Shown piece by piece: positions 12,510-22,746 of a DNA stretch of 64,000 nucleotides (positions are counted from its first letter, which is position 1; each line of letters begins with the position of its first letter). The translations under genes were made by a program, and so were the position numbers. The notes beneath the pieces are model-generated. The model saw only the letters and a program-made list of their open reading frames with translations, ran no database searches and was not told where the DNA came from. The stretch comes from Drechslerella dactyloides (taxonomy: Eukaryota; Ascomycota; Orbiliomycetes; Orbiliales; Orbiliaceae): the NCBI GenBank assembly GCA_020064725.1, contig JAGTWJ010000010.1, positions 186,001 to 250,000 of the forward strand, written 5' to 3'.

Positions 12510-15500
12510 CTACTGATTGTCCTCGTCATCGATATCCTCCCATTCAAGCTCATCAGGAGTCACCTTCTTCCCAAGCTTTGCGTACAGCAAATATTGTATC
12601 CCGGTCCTATCGATCTTAGCAATCTCTTCATCCGGTGGCTTCACCATGCGTCGTCTACGCCGTCTCCCACCGGTGTACATTTTATATTCATACAGCATGC
12701 TCGGAGCGGTCATGCGGTCTGCCGCCGCACGATCGCGATGTTGGAGCACGTCACGGATGACATTACCGACTTGTTGTCCGAGCTTGCTATTGTACGATTT
12801 CGGTAAGCCTAGCTTGAACCGCGCGAGATGGTTATACAAGTATGCTTTCGGGCGGGAAGCCGTCGTGGTCATGTGGGTATCCTCCGGCAATGGCAGTATT
12901 TCTTGATAGTATCTGTGATACGGACGTGGAGACGCATGTGCATAGCTGCATGTCAGCAATGAGAGTTCTAGTCGCAAGTAGGGGTTTGGCGGGTGTATCT
13001 ACGCACTTGTTGTATCCGTGGAGTCTCGTGTGTCCCGCTCGCACGCTTGGGAGTAGTTCGAATATGCCGTCATTGGCCAATTCTTCCCGAAAGAGCTTAT
13101 TCTTCTTCCTATTAAAGCCATTTATGCGCGGCATATATGCGTCTTGGCTTCTAACCGTCTGTTCATTGTTTAGTTTGAACGAAACCTTCTTCCTCACCTT
13201 TTTGGGTCGCGAGCGGCGAAGGCTCCACCAGAGTGTCGAGTGCTTGAGGCAGGTTTTGCGCGGGAGCCATTCCTTTCTTTTGGGTGGTGGGATGACCACG
13301 AGTTCAGCCATCTGATTGAACATACGTATCGTACGCACATAATTCGGGTAGCGATATCGGAGACCTCCACAGCGTATCTTGGCAAAATGGCGCTCGCCAT
13401 CAAGGGTTGGAGTATCGAGCTCTTCAGGGTCAAATGTGAGATCGACGTTGCTGCCATGGACGGAATTGCAGGTGAGCATGAGGCGATGGTTGAGCAGGCG
13501 GCTGGACCAGGTGATATCCGAGTCGGAAGAGGATGCCGAATTGTCAGAGTCGTTTGAGGCGATTGAAGCCACCTCATCATCGTCAATGCTAAAACATTTG
13601 GCTTAGCTATAGATTAATGGAATATAGATATGTCGTGGGTGCCCCAGTATTTTTATACATACCGCTTGAGATACATGCCCGTCGGTGTCTCCCGCCACTT
13701 CGACTCTGTGTGAAGCACTTTAAATGCGAGGTCATGGTTGATGTGCAAGTCGTCGCTGACTTTAGCGCCAGACCAGACGATTTGTGGTAGCGGAGGACCG
13801 AATACTAGCTCCTCGACAAACTCGAAGCGGGGAATGATTCCTTCTTCAACACAGATGATACGGCCGTCGTCGGACCTCCAGCCGGCTTTGACGGGTTCCC
13901 AACCTGGTGTTCTGGGCCAACCAGTCTCCCATTTTTTCCGAAGTTCATCCAAAGCCTCTTCTGCATCAATGCCCCGTTCTGCCGCCGCGGCCGCTGCTTC
14001 TTGGGCGCGTTCAAAGTAAGTCTTCTGTTTATGTAATTCGCCGAGGCGGCGGTCCTCTTCATTGATAACCCGCATAAATTCCTTGAGATCATCCTTGTGG
14101 GAATTTCCGAGCTCCTGACGGACGATCTCATGAAGGTCCCTGTTAACGTCGTCGTCTTCGTCGATATGCTCAAGGTACCGAATGGCATCTTTGGCGCTGT
14201 GTAGAGAGACAACAGAGATTTGGCCGACATTACAGAACTTCTCGAACGCCGTCCGTCGTTGCGACATTGTGTAGGTATTCAGTTCTTCCTCATCTAGCTT
14301 GTCGACATGTTCACCGAATAATACACGAAGTTTTGACAAGTTCTGCTTCGGTGGATTCATACCCATTGACAAACGTCCAATTTTCGGCCGGACTTGTAGA
14401 AGACATCGCGCCGCCGCATCCTCAGCAAGCGCGATCCCATGATAGTCGAGCAGCGGGATATGGCGGTAGGCTTCGAGGTCCGGGATTTTTTGGCTGAGAG
14501 ACACCGAAGAAGCGGAAGGCGAGTGAGGGCGGGCAACTCCGATATGTTGCATCATGGCATCGGCATATGTTTCCACCTGGCCAACTTCGTCGCTATCGTC
14601 TCGCTCCTCATTCTCGGAAGGGATCTGGATTGACGATCTATTATCATCCTGCGGAATGGATTGGGATGAATTCTCATCTTCCTCCTCGGTTGATTCGATT
14701 ATCGGCCAAAGCGCAGCTTGAAGTTCACTGTTGTCATCATCATCGTCGAGATCTATATCTGAGGAGTATTCTTTGAGCCGTACCCCGCCGTATTCGATTT
14801 CTGCGCCAGAAGAGCTGGACATTGAAGCTTCGTGGCAATGACCTTTCATACGACGCAATATATCAACTATGCTCGGTTTAGGACGACGCGGATGATCGAC
14901 TTCAGGATGCCCCTCCGAGCTGTCAGTGGATGGCAAGACGTCGTAGGTATCATATTCCCCATCCTCGGCTTCATCAGATGATTCGTAATCTTCAAGTTCG
15001 TGAAGCTCTTCCTCCTCCCCTTCAGAGTCCATCTCATCGAGTATCGGCACCGCAGACAACCGAATGCGTATGTTTGGTGGTATAGCGCTAGCGTAGTCCA
15101 GTTGTTCTGGAGATGTCTCAACAGCGATGGACTGCGGGACATCATCGAAGCGGACCTTCTTCTCGGTTTTGTTGTAAGTAGCTCCTGATATTTCTATTTT
15201 AACGCCACCATCAGGACTATCTCGTTCGTCGTCCAGCGAATTCTATTGGCTGTTTTCGGCACGAGATTGTTCCTGTGGCGCTGGTGTATCGATATCGCCA
15301 GCCAGACCAACTTCCTTGCCTAAAGTAAGGAGCTGTGGTGCAATGAATATTCCCGTGAGCGGCTTTGGTGTCTCTTCCCGTCCGAAATGAAAAGAGAGCC
15401 ACTCGCGCTGTGGCGTGCCTGTGACGTCTTTGATTGGATATGGCTCAGAGACAGCTTGGCCCAGCATGTGGGCTCCCGCGGCGATAATTTTGGCACTGAT

Positions 15501-15707
15501 ATTACCATCCTCGACTTGGAAACCGTGCTGGAAAGAGTCATCATTGTCGCCAGATTCGTCGGACCCAGCAGTCCGCCCAGAGCCACTATTCCCGTTATAT
15601 TGACTCTGGTCGCCACGATTGAGTTCGCTTAACGCCCACTTGAACCGCCGTTTCTGCGCAGAGGCAGTTAGACGATGCAAGAAATCTTGCGCTGGAATGG
15701 TCCCCAT
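12510..15707 (-). CDS. Large acidic protein of unknown function, four exons
   Basis: Proposed exons on the minus strand: 15707-15312, 15242-13663, 13588-13007, 12945-12510, giving 997 aa; introns are 69, 74 and 61 nt and phases agree. The first intron (15311-15243, donor GTTGGT) is inferred because it removes the only in-frame stop, a TAG at 15245-15243, between two long frames. Visible features: a Ser/Gly/Asp-rich N-terminus; several acidic runs in residues 150-300; a helical, charged segment near residues 450-540 with an AAAAAA run; a Trp/Pro stretch (WETGWPRTPGWEPV); a basic region (SRPKKVRKKVSFK); and near the C-terminus a run of six arginines followed by an acidic end. No signal peptide or TM segment. 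The alternation of acidic and basic blocks suggests a nuclear protein, but I recognise no domain and assign no function. Confidence 0.72.
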
Positions 15708-16804
15708 GGCCGTTTGTATTTAAGCCCGGGGACTGAAGTCGCATCCGCGGATAGGAGTCCGAAGTTGGGTCTAAGATGATAGAAAGGGGACAGTAGAATA
15801 GTCCATCAAAGCAGACTAATTATTGATAAGTCGTGAGGATATTAAAGAAGGAAGATTGAAAGATGATTGTGGAGTTGATAGGCGTCCTGCCCCGATATTT
15901 AAGCTGCCGTTGTATTTGAGAAGCATCTGTTATCCGTGCTGTAGCAAAGCTTTTGAACAAGCGGCTAGGGATATACCTAAAGCGGTGGTCCTTATAACAG
16001 GCAATTCTGGAGCTTAGGGAGATAGGTAGTAACCACATGCGCTCAGCGGTAACCACAGTGTGCATATATGCATATATTGTGCTTAAAATTTGAAATTCAA
16101 AGCAATAGGCTGTTTGCAAGACCAGAAAGAGATCGGAGCTAGGAGTCCTGGAATTTGCCTCGCGGGCCGGAAGACGTTTAATGCTAGCAGTAATCGGATA
16201 GAGACTGTTCGTTAGTTCCGTAATGTCTACACTAGTAAGTCATTGCCCAAATTGTGGCGAGCCGGTATTAGAACTGTGTGGGTTTAGCTTGCGAGACCAT
16301 GGCAAGCCGAAAACATTCAAGTATACATTCTCAAACGACAGTTCGCAACGTAACGTAACGATGAATATACGTCAATTCATTTGACCGATCCTGATGAAAT
16401 TCGTGTAAGGGCGAAACTAATCACAACCAGGACTTAGTCATTTGCAGGTAAATATAACCAAATGTCCGCTATGGCAAACGTTGCATTTCGCAGGTTGTGT
16501 GTTGCAGGTCTGCGGTATGAAAGTCGAGTAATTTTCCAACCATGCTCTCGAAAATGCGGAAATCTAACAATATGACTGGATCATCTACACGTGCTTATAG
16601 TCTTCCAGGTATGTGCCCAAATGCAGACGTACGCGCATACATCTAGAGTATATATCCATATAATATCTACAAGAACCGAACAAATCTGAATAAAAATACA
16701 GAACAGAATCGAAAGTCACAGCGCATAGCGCCGCGAATGTGAACGCCGACTAGTGCATCCGCCGTGCTACACCATACACCACAGAGTATCGATAAATTGA
16801 TCGT
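15708..16804. other. Intergenic between two minus-strand genes
   Basis: Promoter side of the 997-aa gene and 3' flank of the LPMO. Apart from the short CPxCG ORF at 16223-16384, nothing recognisable. Confidence 0.45.
16223..16384 (+). CDS. Doubtful 53-aa ORF with a zinc-ribbon-like CPNCG motif
   Basis: ATG at 16223, TGA at 16382-16384. The peptide begins MSTLVSHCPNCGEPVLELCG, with a CxxC knuckle and one further Cys, then a polar tail. A second CxxC needed for a full zinc ribbon is missing, so it could be a fragment, a first exon or chance. No splice extension was convincing. Confidence 0.15.
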   Translation: MSTLVSHCPNCGEPVLELCGFSLRDHGKPKTFKYTFSNDSSQRNVTMNIRQFI

Positions 16805-18403
16805 TTACCTCCTCTCGTATGTACTACCCCATATGCGAGCATCGCACTCTCGTAAGCCATCGACGCAGATATCACGCTTGAACTTCTCGCAGCTGCGAGT
16901 TTGCATCCCGCTACGCTTCGCACGCTTCACACAGCCCTCGTAGCTGCGCTGACAGATCGCGAACGCATCATCGCAGTCCCTTCTGGTGAGGGCTTTTGCA
17001 TAATCGTTCATCGGCGAACCCGTGCCTGATGGCTGCGCCTCGCTGGTGACAGAAGACGGGATTGGTGCCACTGCAGTGGTAGGAACAGCAGCTGCAGATG
17101 GGAATGCGATGGTGGTAAAGCCAGAGGGGAGATCCGTCGGGATAGGATTCGGAGCGATGGGCTCGACAGAAGTAGGCCTGATGGGGGTAGGCTCGGCGGA
17201 GTTCGACTCAACAGAGGTCGGCTCCGGGGCGGAGGTAGGTTTGGCCCCTCCAGCGGTTTCAGTGACGGTGACGGTGACGGACTTTTCAACGGTAACAGGC
17301 TCGGCGGTGACGGTGACAGTCTTGTCGACGCAGGCCACTGGCTCCATGGTTTGTTCTGGTGTAGGAGTCGGCTCTGAGCCGTCTTCCTCGTCATCGCAGC
17401 CAGTATCCGTGGTGTATGTGGCAGTCATGGTAACGGATTGCCCGGCTACCACAGTTACAAAGCTGGTGACGAAGATAGTCTCCTCCGGCTCATCTTCTTC
17501 ATCGTCTTCAGTCGGCGTCGGAGCGTCAGTCACAACCGGAACAGCCTCGACACCAGTGCCAGCAGGACTGCCAGTTGGGAATATACCCTGAGTGGCGGTA
17601 GGGATAAGCGTCGGGTAGGAGGTCGTCGCGGCAGGGTCGGAAACAGGTGCCGAGACAGCTGGCTTTGGCGCAGCTCCGCCCTCAGTGTACAAGGCTGGTC
17701 CTGGGATCGTGTAGTTTGTGACTGCCGGATAGTAGATGTTGATGAGGATGCCAGGGTCGGTCACGGAGTACGCGCCTGGTATTTTAACGGTATCTGGTGT
17801 GTTCTCGCCAGTGGCCCCAGTAATTTCGATATTGGTGCAGGATGGGTAGAACTGCGCACCCTTAGGGTCAAATGCGGAATGCAGGGCAATAATCTCATGA
17901 CGCATCAGATACTGTCCATTCTTGATCTTACTGGGCAGCGTGACCGTCCAAGTATTGTTGTTCTTGATGAGCTGTTCCGCGGCCCATGTGCCGTCCGCAA
18001 GAAAGCCGGCCTCGTCAATCTTGAACCAATTGAGCTCAGATCCCACAGCCGTGGTGCAGTCGCCGCCACAGTCCGCGAGATATGTGATGACCGGTCCCTT
18101 GTGAGACGCCGGCCACTCAGTCCAGAAGAAGGTAACCTCGCTACCGGCAAATGCGGGAGCAACAAGCTTGGCTGGCGCGGCGCCCTTGTCGCAGGCGATG
18201 TCCTTGCTGGTAACATCGTCGACAAAGGAATTGCCGTTCTCCCAGAATGCTTGCACGATACGGTCTGGGACAGGCTTCTTGTACTGATCCTGGAACGGAA
18301 GAGATCCAGTGTATCGCTGACCACCGATCAGGAGCTCCTGGACATAGCCGTGGCCCATGACCGTTGTAGCGGCAGAAAAGAATGCAATCAAAGTAGCTTT
18401 CAT
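16805..18403 (-). CDS. Secreted AA9 lytic polysaccharide monooxygenase with Ser/Thr/Pro linker and six-Cys tail
   Basis: Single exon, 532 aa, start ATG at 18401-18403; the frame runs on to an upstream GTG, but a signal peptide begins exactly at this ATG. Residues 1-17 (MKATLIAFFSAATTVMG) are a signal peptide whose cleavage leaves His18 as the N-terminal copper ligand of the histidine brace. The second ligand is His101 in ASHKGPVITYLADC; the axial tyrosine is Tyr186 with Gln184 in GAQFYPSC, preceded by MRHEIIALH. AA9 enzymes oxidatively cleave cellulose or xyloglucan outside the cell. The catalytic domain ends near residue 245. About 220 residues rich in Ser, Thr, Pro, Glu and Val follow, a likely O-glycosylated linker. 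The last 60 residues hold six cysteines (spacing C6C6C13C7C6C) in a basic context, not a CBM1 that I recognise. Confidence 0.93.
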   Translation of the reverse strand: MKATLIAFFSAATTVMGHGYVQELLIGGQRYTGSLPFQDQYKKPVPDRIVQAFWENGNSFVDDVTSKDIACDKGAAPAKLVAPAFAGSEVTFFWTEWPASHKGPVITYLADCGGDCTTAVGSELNWFKIDEAGFLADGTWAAEQLIKNNNTWTVTLPSKIKNGQYLMRHEIIALHSAFDPKGAQFYPSCTNIEITGATGENTPDTVKIPGAYSVTDPGILINIYYPAVTNYTIPGPALYTEGGAAPKPAVSAPVSDPAATTSYPTLIPTATQGIFPTGSPAGTGVEAVPVVTDAPTPTEDDEEDEPEETIFVTSFVTVVAGQSVTMTATYTTDTGCDDEEDGSEPTPTPEQTMEPVACVDKTVTVTAEPVTVEKSVTVTVTETAGGAKPTSAPEPTSVESNSAEPTPIRPTSVEPIAPNPIPTDLPSGFTTIAFPSAAAVPTTAVAPIPSSVTSEAQPSGTGSPMNDYAKALTRRDCDDAFAICQRSYEGCVKRAKRSGMQTRSCEKFKRDICVDGLRECDARIWGSTYERR

Positions 18404-21276
18404 TTTGAAAAAGGATACTTTAAGCACTGATATCGATAAAGTGAAATTTGAGGAAACTTGTAGAAATAGATAGCTGCCCTGCGCTGCTCAAGACGACCCA
18501 GTCTCTTTTTGGAGATACTTTTAAATCAAAATTCGCAAGTAAAGAACTGTTCAGACAAGCTGACAGAGTATATGCGAAACGAATATCAAATCCGTTTCTT
18601 CTTCGACACACACAGAAGCTCTAGGCTCAGGGTCGTATCGTCAGTACGTAGCTTGCTGCGGAAGCACACAAAGGAGTGAATGGTTCTCAAGAGAACGTGT
18701 TGTATCCAACAACTGGAAAACAGAAAACAACTGCTAAAGAGCGTGGGGAAAAGAAAGGGTAGAGCTGAGTAGCGTCGAGCAACAGCCGCTGGCTGAAGAG
18801 GGGAGGGAAGAGGGGCACCTTGGTAGCAGCGAGATCACCTGTTATTATACCAGCTGTCAGCCCGTCAGATCGATCATGAGCTCGCACTTTAGTCCGAGCA
18901 TGCAGGGATGCAGGGTTGTGAAATTAAGTTAAGCTGCATGCTCCTGATCCGATATCACTGGGGGCGGATCCAAAGGATGCATCTTTGTTCTCAACATGGC
19001 CTCGTCGAGCGGGTGATATCATATGCGCCTGTCCGGGCTGGTCGCATCAATCAGTGCGAAACCGCTAAGTTGGATTATGAGCCCGCGGCTGTACCGAGAT
19101 GAGGATGCCAACAGGATTCGATTTGCTGGAAAAATTCGGATGACTCGGTTGGTGAGGCCTGCTCCCTCATGCCTGTCGAGAGGCCTGCAACGCTCCATGG
19201 ACAAGCAGCCCAATCGAATCGATAGCAGAAACATTAACCGTTGCTCAGGCACACCGCCGTCCAGGTGTCGGCAAAATATTTCAATGCACCTGTATATTGA
19301 ATATTCCTTTGGTCAGCATGCAATAGCAATTACATGTCTCTGCTTGTTTGCCTAAGAGAGTTGCCATTCGTCGTAAGCATACAGGCGCCTGTGGTTAGCG
19401 ACTCGTCTGTTCCTGCCAGGGCAAACTTTCGATCGCGATATCAGTGTCATTAAGAGGATGTGAGAAAAGGGGCGCTGTGGCGCCATCCGGTTCCACAACC
19501 AATCTGTCTCAAACGAGCGTTGCATCAAAAGAAGAGCGCGATCACGAATGACGAATCGTGTGCCCGTCATGGAAAGGGAACGTGCGTCCGCCTTCGAACT
19601 GGGCGCCATCTGATGGTGACATGCTGATATCGCTGAAACAATCCAGGTTTGAGAGAAACGACAGCGAACATACGGAAGCGAGGGCGAATTAGCCTCAGGA
19701 ACAGTAGCCGAAACCACGTCTAGGCGTCGATGCACATGAAAGAGACGGGCCACCTCGTATACGCGTATTCACAAAACATCTGCCGTGCCTCCTTCAATCG
19801 GCAGAGGCATGAAGACGACTCGAAGGTCGTTGGGAGTTCAGCGGTTTTGGGTGCGTGTTCGTGTGGATATATTTTGCCGCCAGCTCGCAGCCGGAAGATT
19901 TCCTAAAGGGGCACTGGCCCAAAACACCGCACAACACGGGAGAAAATTCCACATGACCCCATACACCAGGGCACCCCCACGCACAAGTTGTCTACTTCAT
20001 ATCTGCGCTTTGGGCTTTAAGCGAGCTATCGTGAGCTGTTACTTCCGTATAAAACGCCCCACTTTGTAGTTTTTGTTCTCTGTTATAGATCTTTAGGTTT
20101 GCATATCGGTGGGTCAAGATACGGTATTTAATATTTGCTTTTATTGTTTAGGTGCGCGCACAGGCCGACGTATCTGGGATACTGCGCTCGCTAGAGGTCA
20201 TCGCGAGTCGACGATTACGGTTTGTAATCAAGGCGAGAAATATTAGTAGCTCGCAGACAGTACCTTGACTCCTCGGAGCTCGAACACGATAGATTCTGGA
20301 AGCACGCCCGACTTGTATCGTAAACACACAAAATGCGGATTAAGCACTTGATTACCCTGTATATAATCTTAGTCTCGAGGCCAGACCTGCAGCCTGATCA
20401 GCCGCTGCCCTATCACCTTATCGATATGTATACCATATCACTGGAAGGAAAATCGCACTGACGGCAATATCGCCCCGGTGAAGTAAGTCAACAACAGCAC
20501 GCGCTGGCGGTTGGCCGCTGCCAATAATGTATTACTGAAGTCCGAGCACCGAAGTTTATAGGCACATGCTGTGCCCAGTATATTCGACACCTGCAGGCCT
20601 CACTTCCGAGACGTAGTTGCTGTACTACATAGTACTTGTGCTTATATGAGCCTTTGCTTTCGGCTACACTGTTGCTCTACGGATCCAGAGTCACTGTCGG
20701 ACGCTGACTAACGTGTATTATAGAGAGAGGGGTATAGTTATGAGACGTATACAATCGCTAGGATGGCCGCCTCGAGGATTTGTTGGCCACAGGCTACAAC
20801 TGCTGCATCCCGCCAGAAGCTTTCGTGTGTCGTCAAATCTGCCAATGATGTTCTGAATTCCTTGGAATTACGCGAGGTTTTTTGATCTGGTTTACTCGCA
20901 ACTAGTGATGCACTCGTTTCATGTGTGGGAAGCCTTATTTGTATGCTGATACGAAAGACCGTTGGCAGGTTCAAACAGAAAAATTATCTCACCAAAGCAG
21001 ACGGCATCATATTTCAAGAAACAATTCGCAAAATGTGTGGGGTATGCCAGAGTAGCCAGTTTGAGAGAGGAAAAAATTTGCGCGCAATACATATTACATT
21101 AGCTCTACTTGAGACCACCGATTACTAGTTTTTCTCTATACCACCCTCTGGTATTACGGTTATGCATCCGTAGTATACATGACCAAATATTATATTACAT
21201 AGCTCTAACAACCCTCCACTTCTTCCTTTATAGTTAGCTACCGTAATCTCCTCACGAAATTTTTATCTGGTGTTTA
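18404..21276. other. Long intergenic region upstream of the LPMO gene
   Basis: 2.9 kb with no supported gene. It must include the LPMO promoter and the 3' flank of the gEgh16-like gene. Overlapping ORFs at 19023-19355 (+) and 19352-19753 (-) have no motifs. Confidence 0.5.
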
Positions 21277-22746
21277 CTACTCATCAGCTCCTGCTGACAT
21301 ATCGAATACCAGATCACGGCGGAAGCGCAGCCTGGCAGTTGTTGGAGGAGCGGTGCCGCCTTGTTGATCGTTCTGGCGGCTGCCCTCCTCGACCTTCTGT
21401 TTGACCTCGGCGTCGAGATTTGTGGATTTGATTTGCGCAAGCTGAGCAGTGTCGTACTGCTCACCACCCTTAACGACATTAAGCTCCTCCTCAGTCAGAT
21501 CGCGCTTGTAATAGCCGTTAGGCTTGCCGTTGTTGCTACCATATTTACTCGGGTTGCCGTACATGCCATTATTGCCTTGGCCGTATTTGTCGTTATTGTT
21601 GTTGTTTCCTGGCTTCTTTCCCTTATCATTGCCGTATTTGTTGCCGTTATTGCCGCTAGGCTTTTTGGGAGTAGGTTTCTTGCTGCCGTTGCCGTACTTG
21701 TTCCCATTATTCTTGTTCCCCTGCCCGTACTTGCCACCCTTATTCTTGTTTTGGTTTCCCTGTCCGTACTTGTTTCCATTTTTGGTGTTCCCGTTGTCGT
21801 CCTGGCCATTGTTACCGTTGCCGTATTGATTATTACCACTGCCAGGCTTCTTTGCGTCGTTGACATCGCCGTACTTATCGCCGTTCCCATATTTGCCATT
21901 ACCATTGCCGTAGCCACCATCGCCGTTATTGTTACCGTAGCCACCGTTTCCATTGCCGTTTCCGTACCCGCCACGCCCCTGTGACTGCTGGAAAGGAATA
22001 CAGCCGCCAAATGGCCCATTAACAGCCTGGTTCTCGCACCGGACAATACAGATATTCCCCTGTCCACCATATGAGCCCTGGCAGTTCAAGTCTGCCGGCA
22101 GTTTGACCTGTAGTGGCCAAGATTTAAGCGAGCCTGCCGCGTTTATAGAGTTCTGATCACCCGGAATCTGAATGCTGACCGTCAATTTGGTTGGCGACCA
22201 GCGGTTAGCGGCGATGCTGTATTGGTCGATCCGGCAGTTGTACGGTCCTGCGCCATCCGCGTTCACCTGGTGGATAGTGACATTCAAGTATCCACCTGCG
22301 GTGGCCTGCGGCAGCTTGTATTGGCTGTTAGAGTTGCGCTCATACAGTAGGCTCATTTCCTTGCTGATGGAAATGTTGACAGGAGCAGGAGCTTGGTAGT
22401 AGAAGGTATTTTTCTGCGCAGCAGTGTACTTTTTATACTGGTCCGGATTCTTTGCGGCATAATAGTTGTTGATATAGTTGATGTTGCTGCCACAGCCTGT
22501 GTCGTGGTATATACGGGCCCCAGAGGGAGGAGGGACGATGGGGTCTTTGAAAACTGTGATATCGGCTTGGAAGGGGAGTTGATCTGTGCCAGTACGAGGA
22601 ACATTCGCGCGCCAGCCGAGACCAGTGCCATGAGCGCTTTTGTCCGCGTCGCCGATGCAGTCGACAATGGCACCGTGAGCAGTAACACGGGCGACCATAG
22701 CCAGCAGAGCGGCTGCGGTGGGCGTTGAAATCTTTGAGAAATGCAT
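21277..22746 (-). CDS. Secreted gEgh16/MAS (CAS1)-type protein with Asn/Gly/Tyr-rich tail
   Basis: Single exon, 489 aa, ATG at 22744-22746. Residues 1-23 form a signal peptide, leaving HGAIVDCIGDAD at the mature N-terminus. The globular part (to about residue 260) has the hallmarks of the Egh16-like family: a GLGWRANVPRTG segment, LPFQADITVFKD, a cysteine in DTGCGSN, and the closing GNICIVRCENQAVNGPFGGC. Members were first described as penetration-stage or appressorial proteins of powdery mildew and rice blast; the biochemical activity is unsettled. Residues 260-420 are low-complexity YGNGN/GGYGN repeats with Lys and Gln. The C-terminus has two dibasic sites, KR before DLTEEE and RR before DLVFDM, which look like Kex2 sites. 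Expression is likely RNA polymerase II with a TATA box at 22952-22959. Confidence 0.87.
   Translation of the reverse strand: MHFSKISTPTAAALLAMVARVTAHGAIVDCIGDADKSAHGTGLGWRANVPRTGTDQLPFQADITVFKDPIVPPPSGARIYHDTGCGSNINYINNYYAAKNPDQYKKYTAAQKNTFYYQAPAPVNISISKEMSLLYERNSNSQYKLPQATAGGYLNVTIHQVNADGAGPYNCRIDQYSIAANRWSPTKLTVSIQIPGDQNSINAAGSLKSWPLQVKLPADLNCQGSYGGQGNICIVRCENQAVNGPFGGCIPFQQSQGRGGYGNGNGNGGYGNNNGDGGYGNGNGKYGNGDKYGDVNDAKKPGSGNNQYGNGNNGQDDNGNTKNGNKYGQGNQNKNKGGKYGQGNKNNGNKYGNGSKKPTPKKPSGNNGNKYGNDKGKKPGNNNNNDKYGQGNNGMYGNPSKYGSNNGKPNGYYKRDLTEEELNVVKGGEQYDTAQLAQIKSTNLDAEVKQKVEEGSRQNDQQGGTAPPTTARLRFRRDLVFDMSAGADE

Noticed and set aside
17438..18430. 330-codon plus-strand ORF
   Set aside because: Exactly antisense to the LPMO coding exon; no motif and no signal peptide. 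The LPMO frame explains the codon structure.
21361..21984. 207-codon hydrophobic plus-strand ORF resembling a membrane protein
   Set aside because: Antisense shadow of the Asn/Gly/Tyr repeat tail; the repeats read backwards give Val/Ile/Leu-rich nonsense.
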